DNA of 64,000 nucleotides from Comamonadaceae bacterium (GTDB taxonomy: Bacteria; Pseudomonadota; Gammaproteobacteria; Burkholderiales; Burkholderiaceae_C), in NCBI GenBank assembly GCA_027486755.1, contig JAIXOM010000045.1, positions 310,001 to 374,000 on the forward strand, read 5' to 3'. Below, piece by piece: positions 27,554 to 36,300 of this stretch. The notes under the pieces were generated by a model, which saw only the letters and a list, made by a program, of their open reading frames with translations, ran no database searches and was not told the origin of the DNA. The number at the start of each line of letters is the position of its first letter. Position 1 is the stretch's first letter. A program made the position numbers and the translations under genes.

Positions 27554-28713
27554 AAACCCTGCGCAAGCTCATCTACGGCGAGTCCCTGCTGTCAATCAGC
27601 CTGGTCACCCTGGGCTTTCTGACGTTGTTCATGTTCTTTGACCTGGTCGACGAGTTGCAGAACCTGGGCCGGCCCAATATTTTGGACGGCAGCACCTTCC
27701 AGGTGCGCCATGCCCTGCTCTACGTGACGCTGCTGCTGCCCAGCCGCCTTTATGAGTTGCTACCGATCTCGGTGCTGATCGGCACCATCTTCGTCATGGC
27801 CAGGCTGGCGCAGAGCTCGGAATACACCATCTTGCGTACCAGCGGTCTTGACCCCTGGCGGGCGCTGCGCTTGCTGATGAGCCTGGGGACGGTTTTCGTT
27901 GTGCTGGCTTTTGTGGTGGGCGACTATGTTGCGCCGGCGGCCGACAGAGCCTCGCAGCTGCTCAAGGCGCGCTACCAGTTTCGCATCACCATCGGACAGA
28001 CCGGCGCCTGGCTGCGTGAAAAGCAGGAGCAAGCCAGCTATGTGGTCAACGTCAAGGCGCTGAGTCCCAACAATGAGATGCAGGGCATCGAGGTGTTCGA
28101 ATTCAGGCCAGAAGGTGGCGTGCGGGCGTTGATGCAAGCGCGGCAGGCCCGCTTTGCCCCCGGCGATGCCTGGCTGCTCGAAGAGGTGGTGCGCACCGAA
28201 TTTCGCAACTCGCCCGCCAGCGTAGACGCAGCCACACAAGTGCTCAGCCAGCTCGAAGGCGAACCGCGCAGCGCCATGGTTGAGCGCAGCCGCAGCGACA
28301 GCCTGCGCTGGCCGACCGAGCTCAGCGCAGAAATGGTGTCGGTGGCGCTGCTCAAGCCCGAGCGCATGCGCACCATCGACCTGTTCAGTTACATCCGGCA
28401 CCTGCAAGCCAACGGCCAGAATGCGCAGCGCTATGAGATCGAGTTCTGGCGCAAGGTTTTCTACCCCATCAGTTGCCTGGTCATGGTGATGCTGGCCCTG
28501 CCCTTTGCCTACCTGCATATGCGCTCAGGCGGCATCTCGGCCTATGTGTTTGCCGGAGTGATGATCGGCATCAGCTTTTTCATGATGAACAACATCGCCG
28601 TTTATGTGGGCAACTTGCAGCAGTGGCAGCCATGGCTGGCCGCCGCAGCGCCTGGCCTGCTCTACTCCGCCGTCTCGCTGGCCGCTTTTGGCTGGCTGGT
28701 GGTCCGGCGATAA
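27550..28713 (+). CDS. lptG: LPS export permease LptG
   Basis: A 387-residue partner of LptF with the same architecture: MKTLRKLIYGESLLSISLVT, helices with LLLPSRLYELLPISVLIGTI, EYTILRTSGLDPWRALRLLM, a periplasmic jellyroll (about 125-285) and C-terminal helices AGVMIGISFFMMNNIAVYVG. It starts inside the lptF stop (ATGA). TAAGGAG, 11 bases downstream of its coding region, serves the next gene. Confidence 0.94.
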   Translation: MKTLRKLIYGESLLSISLVTLGFLTLFMFFDLVDELQNLGRPNILDGSTFQVRHALLYVTLLLPSRLYELLPISVLIGTIFVMARLAQSSEYTILRTSGLDPWRALRLLMSLGTVFVVLAFVVGDYVAPAADRASQLLKARYQFRITIGQTGAWLREKQEQASYVVNVKALSPNNEMQGIEVFEFRPEGGVRALMQARQARFAPGDAWLLEEVVRTEFRNSPASVDAATQVLSQLEGEPRSAMVERSRSDSLRWPTELSAEMVSVALLKPERMRTIDLFSYIRHLQANGQNAQRYEIEFWRKVFYPISCLVMVMLALPFAYLHMRSGGISAYVFAGVMIGISFFMMNNIAVYVGNLQQWQPWLAAAAPGLLYSAVSLAAFGWLVVRR

Positions 28714-28724
28714 GGAGCCCTACT

Positions 28725-29090
28725 GTGAGCACTGCCATCGTCTTGTTCGCCCATGGCTCGCGCGATCCGCATTGGCACCGGCCGATACAGGCGGTGGCCG
28801 AGGCGGTGGCCCGGCGCGAGCCAGCCCTAGCGGTGCGCTGTGCCTACCTGGAGCTGAGCACCCCCAGCCTGCCCGATGCGGTGGCCGAACTGCTGGCTTG
28901 CGGAAGCTCGCACATTCGCGTCTTTCCGGTGTTTCTCGGCGTCGGCAAGCATGCCCGGGAAGACCTGCCCGCACTCATGCAGGCGCTGCGCGCTGAGCAC
29001 CCGACGGTGCAGTTTGAGCTCCTGCCCTCGGCCGGCGAGTCACCGGCGCTGACCGAACTGCTGGCTGAACTGGCTCTGGGCAAGCGCTAA
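28725..29090 (+). CDS. Sirohydrochlorin chelatase-like protein (CbiX/SirB)
   Basis: A 121-residue single-domain class II chelatase. It opens TAIVLFAHGSRDPHWHRPIQ, whose His in AHGSRD is the metal/tetrapyrrole ligand. The second conserved region is RVFPVFLGVGKHAREDLPAL, with the other catalytic His. Such short CbiX proteins act as homodimers and insert Fe2+ or Co2+ into sirohydrochlorin. The GTG at 28725 is used, supported by TAAGGAG seven bases upstream. cysB follows, so a role in sirohaem for sulfite/nitrite reductase is likely. The metal cannot be chosen from sequence. Confidence 0.85.
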   Translation: MSTAIVLFAHGSRDPHWHRPIQAVAEAVARREPALAVRCAYLELSTPSLPDAVAELLACGSSHIRVFPVFLGVGKHAREDLPALMQALRAEHPTVQFELLPSAGESPALTELLAELALGKR

Positions 29091-29186
29091 GGCTGCTGCG
29101 ACCGGCCCAGGCCGATAAGCTGCTGCCCCCAGCAAGTCACCACCTGAAAACGGCATAATGAAGGCCTCGCTTATCCAATAAACGAT

Positions 29187-30128
29187 ATGAACCTTCATCA
29201 GTTCCGCTTTGTTCAGGAGGCGGTTCGGCGCAATCTGAACCTGACCGAAACCGCCAAAGCGCTGCACACCTCGCAGCCGGGCGTTTCCAAGGCCATCATC
29301 GAGCTGGAGGAAGAGCTGGGCGTCGAAATCTTCTCGCGCCACGGCAAGCGGCTCAAACGGGTGACCGAGCCGGGCGAGCATGTGCTGCGCAGCATTGAGC
29401 TGATCATGCGCGAGGTCGGCAACCTCAAGCGCATCGGCGAGCAGTTCTCGGCCCAGGACAGCGGCACCCTGTCCATAGCCACCACCCATACCCAGGCCCG
29501 CTATGTACTGCCCAAGCCGGTGGCACGGCTGCGCGAGAGCTTTCCCAAGGTCAACGTCAGCATGCACCAGGGCTCGCCGGCGCAGGTCGCGCGCATGCTC
29601 ATCGACGAAGTGGCCGAAATCGGCATTGCCACCGAATCGCTCAACGACTACGACGAACTGGTGACCCTGCCCTGCTATGAATGGCAGCATATGCTGGTCA
29701 TGACGCCCGAACACCCGCTGGCCAGGCGCAGCAGCATCAGCCTGGAAGACCTGGCCGAGCAGCCGCTGATCACCTACCACCCCTCGTTCACCGGCCGCAC
29801 CCGGGTCGATCAGGCTTTTGCGGCCCGCAAGCTCAGCCCACGCATCGCGCTCGAGGCCATAGACTCTGACGTGCTCAAGACCTATGTGCGCCTGGGTCTG
29901 GGCGTGGGCATCGTGGCTGAAATGGCCATGCTGGAAGAAGACGCCAAGGACCTGGTGTCGCGGCCCGCCGCCGCCCTGTTTGGTAACAACGTCGCCCGAG
30001 TGGCGTTCAAGCGCAGCGCCTACCTGCGCAATTTTGTCTACCACTTTGCCGAGTTCGTCAGCCCCAAGCTCAAGCGCGAGACCATCATGAAGGCCATGTC
30101 GGGCGACTTTGCCGACCACGAACTTTGA
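29187..30128 (+). CDS. cysB: LysR-type regulator CysB/Cbl
   Basis: A 313-residue LysR-family regulator of the CysB branch. The N-terminal helix-turn-helix is in LNLTETAKALHTSQPGVSKA (about residues 17-36). The effector domain opens LSIATTHTQARYVLPKPVAR, with the TTHTQARY block that binds sulfate or O/N-acetylserine, and continues ITYHPSFTGRTRVDQAF. It should activate sulfate uptake and assimilation genes as a tetramer. The 96 bp upstream contains short AT-rich stretches near 29157-29183. Its neighbours, a sirohydrochlorin chelatase and a methionine-type aminotransferase, fit sulfur metabolism. Confidence 0.92.
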   Translation: MNLHQFRFVQEAVRRNLNLTETAKALHTSQPGVSKAIIELEEELGVEIFSRHGKRLKRVTEPGEHVLRSIELIMREVGNLKRIGEQFSAQDSGTLSIATTHTQARYVLPKPVARLRESFPKVNVSMHQGSPAQVARMLIDEVAEIGIATESLNDYDELVTLPCYEWQHMLVMTPEHPLARRSSISLEDLAEQPLITYHPSFTGRTRVDQAFAARKLSPRIALEAIDSDVLKTYVRLGLGVGIVAEMAMLEEDAKDLVSRPAAALFGNNVARVAFKRSAYLRNFVYHFAEFVSPKLKRETIMKAMSGDFADHEL

Positions 30129-30177
30129 ACACCGCAGGCGCCCTGCGCCTGCCCTTGATAGACGGATGCTACCGACC

Positions 30178-31350
30178 ATGAACGCGATTGCCGAACATAC
30201 CCCTGCCCTGCAAAGCCGCCTGCCCCAGGTTGGCACCACCATCTTTACCGTGATGTCGGCCCTGGCCGCCGAAAAAGGCGCGGTCAATCTCGGGCAGGGC
30301 TTCCCCGATTTCGGCTGCGACCGTGCCCTGACCGGCGCGGTCACTGAGGCCATGGATGCCGACCTCAATCAATACCCGCCCATGGCCGGCGTGCCGCAGC
30401 TGCGGCAGGCGGTTTCGGCCAAGGTGGAGGCGCTTTACGGCCACCGCTACAGCGCCGACTCGGAGATCACCATCACCGCTGGTGCGACACAGGCCATCAT
30501 CACCATCATTCTGGCGGTGGTGCATCCAGGCGACGAGGTGATCGTGCTCGAGCCCTGCTACGACAGCTATGTGCCCAATATCGAGTTGGCCGGCGGCGTG
30601 GTGGTGCGGGTGCCCTTGACGCCAGGCAGCTTTCGGCCCGACTTCGACAAGATCAGCGCAGCCATCACCCCCCGCACCCGGGCCATCCTGATCAACAGCC
30701 CCCACAACCCGAGCGCCACCGTCTGGAGTCGTGAAGAGATGCTGCGCTTGCAGGAGATCCTCGCCCCCACCGAGGTGCTGCTGATCAGCGACGAGGTCTA
30801 TGAGCACATGGTCTTCGACGCGCCCAGCCGCCAGCATCACAGCGCGGCCAGCTTTGCGGGCCTGGCCGCGCGCGCCTTCATCGTCAGCAGCTTTGGCAAA
30901 ACCTACCATGTCACCGGCTGGAAAGTCGGCTATGTGGCCGCACCGGCAGCCCTGACCGCCGAGTTCCGCAAGGTGCATCAGTTCAATGTATTCACCGTCA
31001 ACACGCCCATGCAGCATGCGCTGGCCAGCTACATGAAAAACACCGAGGCCTACCTGGGCCTGCCGGCCTTCTACCAGCGCAAGCGCGACCTGTTCCGCCA
31101 GGGCCTGGAAAAGACCCGCTTGCGCCTGTTGCCCAGCGAGGGCAGCTACTTTCAATGCGTCGACATCTCGGCGGTCAGCGACCTCGGGGAGGCCGATTTC
31201 TGCAAATGGCTGACCAGCGAGATCGGCGTGGCGGCCATTCCACTGTCGGCCTTCTACGGCGATGGCTTCGATCAAAAAGTAGTGCGGTTTTGCTTCGCCA
31301 AGAAGGACGAGACCCTGCAATCGGCGCTGGGGCGGCTGGCCAAGCTGTGA
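30178..31350 (+). CDS. Methionine-type aminotransferase (YbdL-like)
   Basis: A 390-residue class I/II PLP aminotransferase closely resembling YbdL. The N-terminal SRLPQVGTTIFTVMSALAAE and NLGQGFPDF, the NSPHNPSATVWSREEMLRLQ Asn block, ISDEVYEHMVF and the PLP-Lys block SSFGKTYHVTGWKVGYVAAP are all present. The family transaminates methionine, histidine and phenylalanine with 2-oxo acids. ATG 30178 is chosen; ATG 30166 is also possible and would add four residues. It follows cysB by 49 bp on the same strand. Confidence 0.9.
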   Translation: MNAIAEHTPALQSRLPQVGTTIFTVMSALAAEKGAVNLGQGFPDFGCDRALTGAVTEAMDADLNQYPPMAGVPQLRQAVSAKVEALYGHRYSADSEITITAGATQAIITIILAVVHPGDEVIVLEPCYDSYVPNIELAGGVVVRVPLTPGSFRPDFDKISAAITPRTRAILINSPHNPSATVWSREEMLRLQEILAPTEVLLISDEVYEHMVFDAPSRQHHSAASFAGLAARAFIVSSFGKTYHVTGWKVGYVAAPAALTAEFRKVHQFNVFTVNTPMQHALASYMKNTEAYLGLPAFYQRKRDLFRQGLEKTRLRLLPSEGSYFQCVDISAVSDLGEADFCKWLTSEIGVAAIPLSAFYGDGFDQKVVRFCFAKKDETLQSALGRLAKL

Positions 31351-31372
31351 GGCCTTTGGGCCATGGTGTTTT

Positions 31373-31507
31373 GTGGGAGGCCTGCCCTTGGGCCGATGCG
31401 GCTTTCGATCAAACGCCCTATCGCCGCGAGGGCGCGGCTCCCACACCCACACCCACACCACTGCAGGCGGCTAGATTTCTTGTAGGAGCGCCGCCCTCGG
31501 CGCGATG
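31373..31507. repeat. REP palindromes (GTAG family)
   Basis: Three units of the family described at 22718 lie between the aminotransferase and the glutathione transferase: a decayed inverted copy at 31373-31398, a plus-orientation copy at 31419-31444 and an inverted copy beginning TGTAGGAGCGCCGCCCTCGG at 31481-31507. The last two face each other and could form a long hairpin, a position typical of convergent gene ends. Confidence 0.85.
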
Positions 31508-31547
31508 CAGCCTGTGAACACCAGCTGCTCCCTCGCCTGCGCTGACA

Positions 31548-32180
31548 TCAAAGCTTGAAGGAAGGCCGCTCAGCCATGGCAGCCCGCCAGCGCAGCAGAT
31601 ACGGGTAGCGCTCGTCGGGCTTGAGTTTGATCACACGGGCAAAGTCCACCGCCACCACTGCGGTGATGTCGGCCACGCTGAACTGCTCGGCCGCTACAAA
31701 ACTGCGACCGGCCAAATGGGCGTTGAGGTCCTCGAAAAACCGCTGCGCTCGCGCCAGTCCACGCTGGGCCAGCTCGGGTATCTGGGCGTAATTGACCGGG
31801 CCGGGCAAGGCGCGATCGGCCATGGCCGGTGAGCCGTTGCGCAGGGCCTCGGCCACAGGCATCAGGCCTTCAAACTCCATGCGCCAGTTCAGGCTGGCGA
31901 TCTCGGCCTTGTCTTTCGGGCTGCTGCCAAAAAGCGGCGGCTGCGGATACTGGGCATCCAGGTAGGCTGCAATTGCCGCGTTGTCGCTCAGCACCAAGTC
32001 ATCGCCCACGCGCAGGGCGGGCACGGTGCAATGGGGGTTGATGCGCCGGTAGGCCTCGGACATCTGCTCGCCGGCGCGCAAGTCTATTTGCACCGTCTCA
32101 TGCGCCACGCCTTTTTCCGCCAGAAAAACACGCGCCCGCCTTGGGTTGGGCGCGGTGGCGCAGTCATAAAGGGTGATCAC
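31548..32180 (-). CDS. Glutathione S-transferase family protein
   Basis: A 210-residue GST. The N-terminal thioredoxin-like domain reads MITLYDCATAPNPRRARVFL, with a Ser/Asn-type active site region near residue 11, HCTVPALRVGDDLVLSDNAA (cis-Pro and the Glu/Asp-Ser motif; here SDNAA), and the C-terminal helical domain contains FVAAEQFSVADITAVVAVDF (the N-capping box). It overlaps the upstream GST by four bases, so the two are co-transcribed. The substrate is unknown; cytosolic detoxification or thiol transfer is usual. Confidence 0.88.
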   Translation of the reverse strand: MITLYDCATAPNPRRARVFLAEKGVAHETVQIDLRAGEQMSEAYRRINPHCTVPALRVGDDLVLSDNAAIAAYLDAQYPQPPLFGSSPKDKAEIASLNWRMEFEGLMPVAEALRNGSPAMADRALPGPVNYAQIPELAQRGLARAQRFFEDLNAHLAGRSFVAAEQFSVADITAVVAVDFARVIKLKPDERYPYLLRWRAAMAERPSFKL

Positions 32181-33052
32181 GAAGCCGCTTTCAGCTTGTC
32201 CTGGGTGCGGGTGTCAAAGTCGCTCGCGTCATGGCGCTCGTGCAGTTGCTGGTCCAAGGGGCCGCGCAGGCGATTGACCATGCGACCGCGCTGCACCGCA
32301 GGGCGCTGTGCCAGCTCTTCGGCCCAACGCTGCACATGGGTGTACTCCTGAACCTGCAGGAACTCGGCGGCCTCGTAAAGCTCGCCACGGGCCAGCGCAC
32401 CGTACCAGGGCCAAATCGCGATGTCGGCCACGGTGTAGTCCTCGCCAGCGATGAAGCGGTGCTGCGCCAGGCGCTGATTGAGCACGTCCAGTTGGCGCTT
32501 GGTCTCCATGGCGAAGCGGTCGATCGCGTATTCAAACTTGACCGGCGCGTAGGCATAAAAATGCCCGAAGCCACCGCCCAGATAAGGCCCGCTGCCCATC
32601 TGCCAGAACAGCCAAGACAGGCACTCGGCCCGCTTGGCAGGCTCGGTGGGCAGCAAGACACCAAATTTCTCGGCCAGGTAGACCAAGATGGCGCCTGATT
32701 CAAACACCCGCACCGGCTCTGCGCCGCTGTAATCGAGCAATGCCGGGATCTTGGAATTGGGGTTGACACCCACAAAGCCTGAGCCGAACTGCTCGCCCTC
32801 GTGGATGCGAATCAGCCATGCGTCGTACTCCGCGCCGCCATGGCCCAGGGCCAGCAGCTCTTCGAGCATGATCGTCACTTTGATACCGTTGGGCGTGCCC
32901 AGCGAATACAACTGCAGCGGATGCTTGCCGCGTGGCAGATCCTTATCGTGGGTGGCACCGGCGACCGGCCGATTGATGTTGGCAAAACGGCCGCCATTGG
33001 ACTTTTCCCAGGTCCAAACCTTGGGAGGGGTGTAAGGGGTGGCATCAGACAT
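32177..33052 (-). CDS. yghU: Nu-class glutathione S-transferase (YghU-like)
   Basis: A 291-residue protein close in length and sequence to E. coli YghU. The opening YTPPKVWTWEKSNGGRFANI, the PRGKHPLQLYSLGTPNGIKV block (Thr-Asn active-site region), GFVGVNPNSKIPALLDYSG and RVFESGAILVYLAEKFGVLL are characteristic. YghU-type enzymes bind two glutathiones and have disulfide-bond reductase and peroxidase activity. ATG 33052 is chosen because a GAGG Shine-Dalgarno lies six bases upstream; the TTG/upstream Met at 33064 lacks one. Confidence 0.93.
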   Translation of the reverse strand: MSDATPYTPPKVWTWEKSNGGRFANINRPVAGATHDKDLPRGKHPLQLYSLGTPNGIKVTIMLEELLALGHGGAEYDAWLIRIHEGEQFGSGFVGVNPNSKIPALLDYSGAEPVRVFESGAILVYLAEKFGVLLPTEPAKRAECLSWLFWQMGSGPYLGGGFGHFYAYAPVKFEYAIDRFAMETKRQLDVLNQRLAQHRFIAGEDYTVADIAIWPWYGALARGELYEAAEFLQVQEYTHVQRWAEELAQRPAVQRGRMVNRLRGPLDQQLHERHDASDFDTRTQDKLKAAS

Positions 33053-33152
33053 GACAAACCTCAAAAAAATTCAGGCGCACAGACAGCGCCAGGAGCGCCA
33101 TGGTAGTACAGAGCGCCAAAGCACGAACAAGGCAGCCGAAAGCGCAGCCCGC

Positions 33153-33320
33153 TTATTTCTTGATGAGCTCCTTGGCGTAGGTCAGGCAGCCCATCGCCGT
33201 TTGGTGGACCGGCGTGGTTTTATCCAGCAGGGGCAAATAGGATTTGTCGAGTTCGCTCACCGCACAAGCCGCTGCGCGGTCGCCGTCCCTGACGCCCGAG
33301 CCATCGCTGACGGTTAACAA
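33153..33320 (-). CDS. Possible small ORF or gene remnant downstream of hrpA
   Basis: A frame of about 55 codons reads ..AACAVSELDKSYLPLLDKTT.. and ends TYAKELIKK, stop at 33153-33155. Its third positions are rich in G and C, as in real genes here, and the peptide composition is gene-like, but no good start or Shine-Dalgarno is seen. The only candidate start, TTG at 33320, overlaps the last codons of hrpA. It could be a small translationally coupled protein, or the surviving 3' end of a deleted gene. No family is recognised. Confidence 0.3.
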   Translation of the reverse strand: MLTVSDGSGVRDGDRAAACAVSELDKSYLPLLDKTTPVHQTAMGCLTYAKELIKK

Positions 33321-36300
33321 TTCAACTGCCCCCAGGCCTTGTCCAGCCTCTTGATGCTGACCGGTTGGGGGGTGCGCAACTCCTGCGCAAACAAGCTAAC
33401 CCTGAGCTCTTCAAGCAGCCAGCGAAATTCCAGCATGCGCGCGTCCTGCACGCCCTTGCGATCAGCCACCAGACGCCAGTAACGCTGCTCCTGGGGCCGA
33501 AACTCAAGCAGGCGTTGCGTATCACGGGCTGGGTCGGCGCGGATTTTGTCCAGGCGCAAAGTGATGGCCTTGAGGTAGCGCGCAAAGTGCTGCAACTGCG
33601 GCCAGGCGGTGGCGGCAATGAAGCCTTTGGGCACCAGGCGTTGCAGTTGCTGGCTGCAGTCAGCTGTGGCCTCAGGGAAGTTTTTGGTGTCCTTGATCTT
33701 GCGCAACGCGGCGGCGTACTCTGTCAGCACCACGCCTGCCAGGCGAGCCACCTCATTGGCAATTAAAGTCAGTCGCGCCCTGCCCTCGTCCAGGCGTTTC
33801 TTGAAGGCCTGCTCATCGCTAGGCAGTGGCTCCAGCACAAAGGCCCGCTCCAGGGCCACACCGACGATCTGGGCCCTGAGCTCTTCGGCCGTGCCCAGCG
33901 GCATGAAGGCCACTGCCATCTTTTGCAGATCGGGTATGTTCTTTTCGAGGTACTTCAGAGCATCTTTGATCTGCAGCGCAAACAATCGGGCCAGACCCTG
34001 TCGGTGCCGGGCGGCAGCCACCTCGGGTTCATCAAACACCTCGATGCAAACAGCATCGCCAGCATCGATCAGGCCAGGAAAGCCGACCAAAGTCTGCCCG
34101 CCCTTAAGGATTTCCATCAGCTCGGGCAACTCCCCGAAGGTCCATGCGGTGTAACGCCGCTCACCAGAGTAATTGGGGTCAGATACCGATTGTTTGACCG
34201 GGGCGGCGAACGGCGAATATTCGGTATCTGACCCCGATTTCTTGGCCCCCTGCTCGACGGGTCCCGATTTAAGGCCCGAATTCTTCAGCTGGGCCAGCGC
34301 CTGGAAGGCGCCGCGGGCCTGGTGACCCAGTTCGGCCTTGAGGGCGCCCAGGTTGCGGCCCATGCTCAGCTGGCGGCCGTGCTCATCAGTGACGCGCAGG
34401 TTCATGAACAAATGGGCACTGAGCATGTCGAGCTTGAAGTCGGCGCGCTTGACGTCCAGGCTGGTCTCGTCGCGTACCTTTTTAAGTAGCACGTCGGTGA
34501 GTGAGCCGGCCCCAAAGAGCTCGGGCGCGGTCAACTCGCCGGCCAGGCGGGCCGCACTTTCGGGCAGGGGCACAAAACGGCTGCGTGGTTTTTGCGGCAG
34601 GCTTTTGAGCAGGGCCCAAATCTTGTCCTTGAGCATGCCAGGCACCAGCCATTCGCAGCGATCTTCGTTGACCTGATTGAGTACAAACAGCGGCACGTCG
34701 ACGGTGACGCCGTCTTTGGCGTCGCCTGGCTCGTGCAGATAGCTGGCGGCGCAGTCCACGCCGCCCAGGCGCAGGGTCTTGGGAAAGGCCTGGGTGGTGA
34801 TGCCTGCGGCCTCGTGCCGCATAAGCTCCTCGCGGGTCAAAAACAGCAGGCGCGGGTTGGTGCGCGAGGCGTCTTTCCACCAGCGCTCAAAGGCCGCGCC
34901 GTTGTGGGCATCGGCCGGCACCTGGCTGTCATAAAAGGCAAAGATCAGCTCGTCGTCGACCAGCACGTCCTGCCGGCGCTGCTTGTGCTCGAGTTCCTCC
35001 ACCTGGGCCATGAGTTTGTGGTTGGCGGCCAGGAAGGGCAGCTTGCTGTCCCAGTTCCCCGCCACCAAGGCCTCGCGAATAAAAATCTCGCGCGCACCCG
35101 CCGCATCCACGCTTGCGTAATTGGCGCGGCGGTTGTTGTAGATCACCAGACCGTAGAGCGTGGCCCGCTCGAGGGCCGAGACCTGGGCGGCTTTTTTCTC
35201 CCAGTGCGGGTCCAGCAGCTGCTTTTTGATCAGATGCCCGCCCACTTGCTCGATCCACTGGGCGTCGATGTTGGCCATGCAACGGCCGAACAGGCGCGCG
35301 GTTTCCACCAGCTCGGCCGCCACGATCCAGCGCCCCGGCCGTTTGGACAGGCGCGAGCCGGGATGGCGGTGAAACTTGATGCCGCGTGCGCCCAAATAAA
35401 AGTCGTCTTCGTCGCTTTTGCAACCGATATTGCCCAGCAGACCGCACAGCAGGGCCAGATGAAGCTGCTCATAGCTGGCCGGCTCTTTGTTGAGCTTCCA
35501 GCCTTGCTCGGCCACCACGCTGACCAGCTGCGAATGGATGTCGCGCCACTCGCGCACGCGGCGCACATTGATGTAGTTCTCGCGCAGCAGGTTTTCGTAC
35601 TGGCGGTTGGAGAGTTTGGGTGAGGCGGGGGCGGCCTGGGTGGATGCACCGCTGCCCCCACCCCAGCCCTCCCCCAGAGGGGGAGGGAGTGAAGAGGCGC
35701 TGCCGCGTGTATGCCCCGGCCTGGCTTGGCTCCCTCCGGGCGAGGGCTGGGGTGAGGGCACGCGTGCCTCGGGCCTTCCCCCCTGCGCTGGGCCCACAGC
35801 ATGCGGCCGCCCTCCCCTGGCCTCCCCAATCCACTGCCAGAGCTTCAAGTACGAAACAAACTCGCTCTTTTCGTCGTCGAACTTGGCATGCCTCTGGTCG
35901 GCCTGGGTCTGTTTATCCAAGGGCCGATCGCGCACGTCCTGCACGCTCAACGCGCTGGCAATGACCAACACCTCCTCCAGAGCGCGGCGCTCACGCGCCT
36001 CCAGCAGCATGCGGCCCACCCGGGGGTCCAGGGGCAGCTTGGCCAGCGCATGGCCTATGGGGGTCAGCTCATTGAAGTCATCGACCGCGCCAAGCTCAGC
36101 GAGCAGTTGATAGCCGTCGGTGATGGCGCGGCGCTGCGGCGGCTCGATGAATGCAAATTCCTCCACGCTGCCCAGATGCAAGGCCTTCATGCGCAAGATC
36201 ACCGAGGCCAGCGAGCTGCGCAAGATCTCCGGGTCGGTAAAGGCTGGGCGACCTAGGAAGTCTTGCTCCTCGTAAAGGCGAATGCAAATACCGTCAGCCA

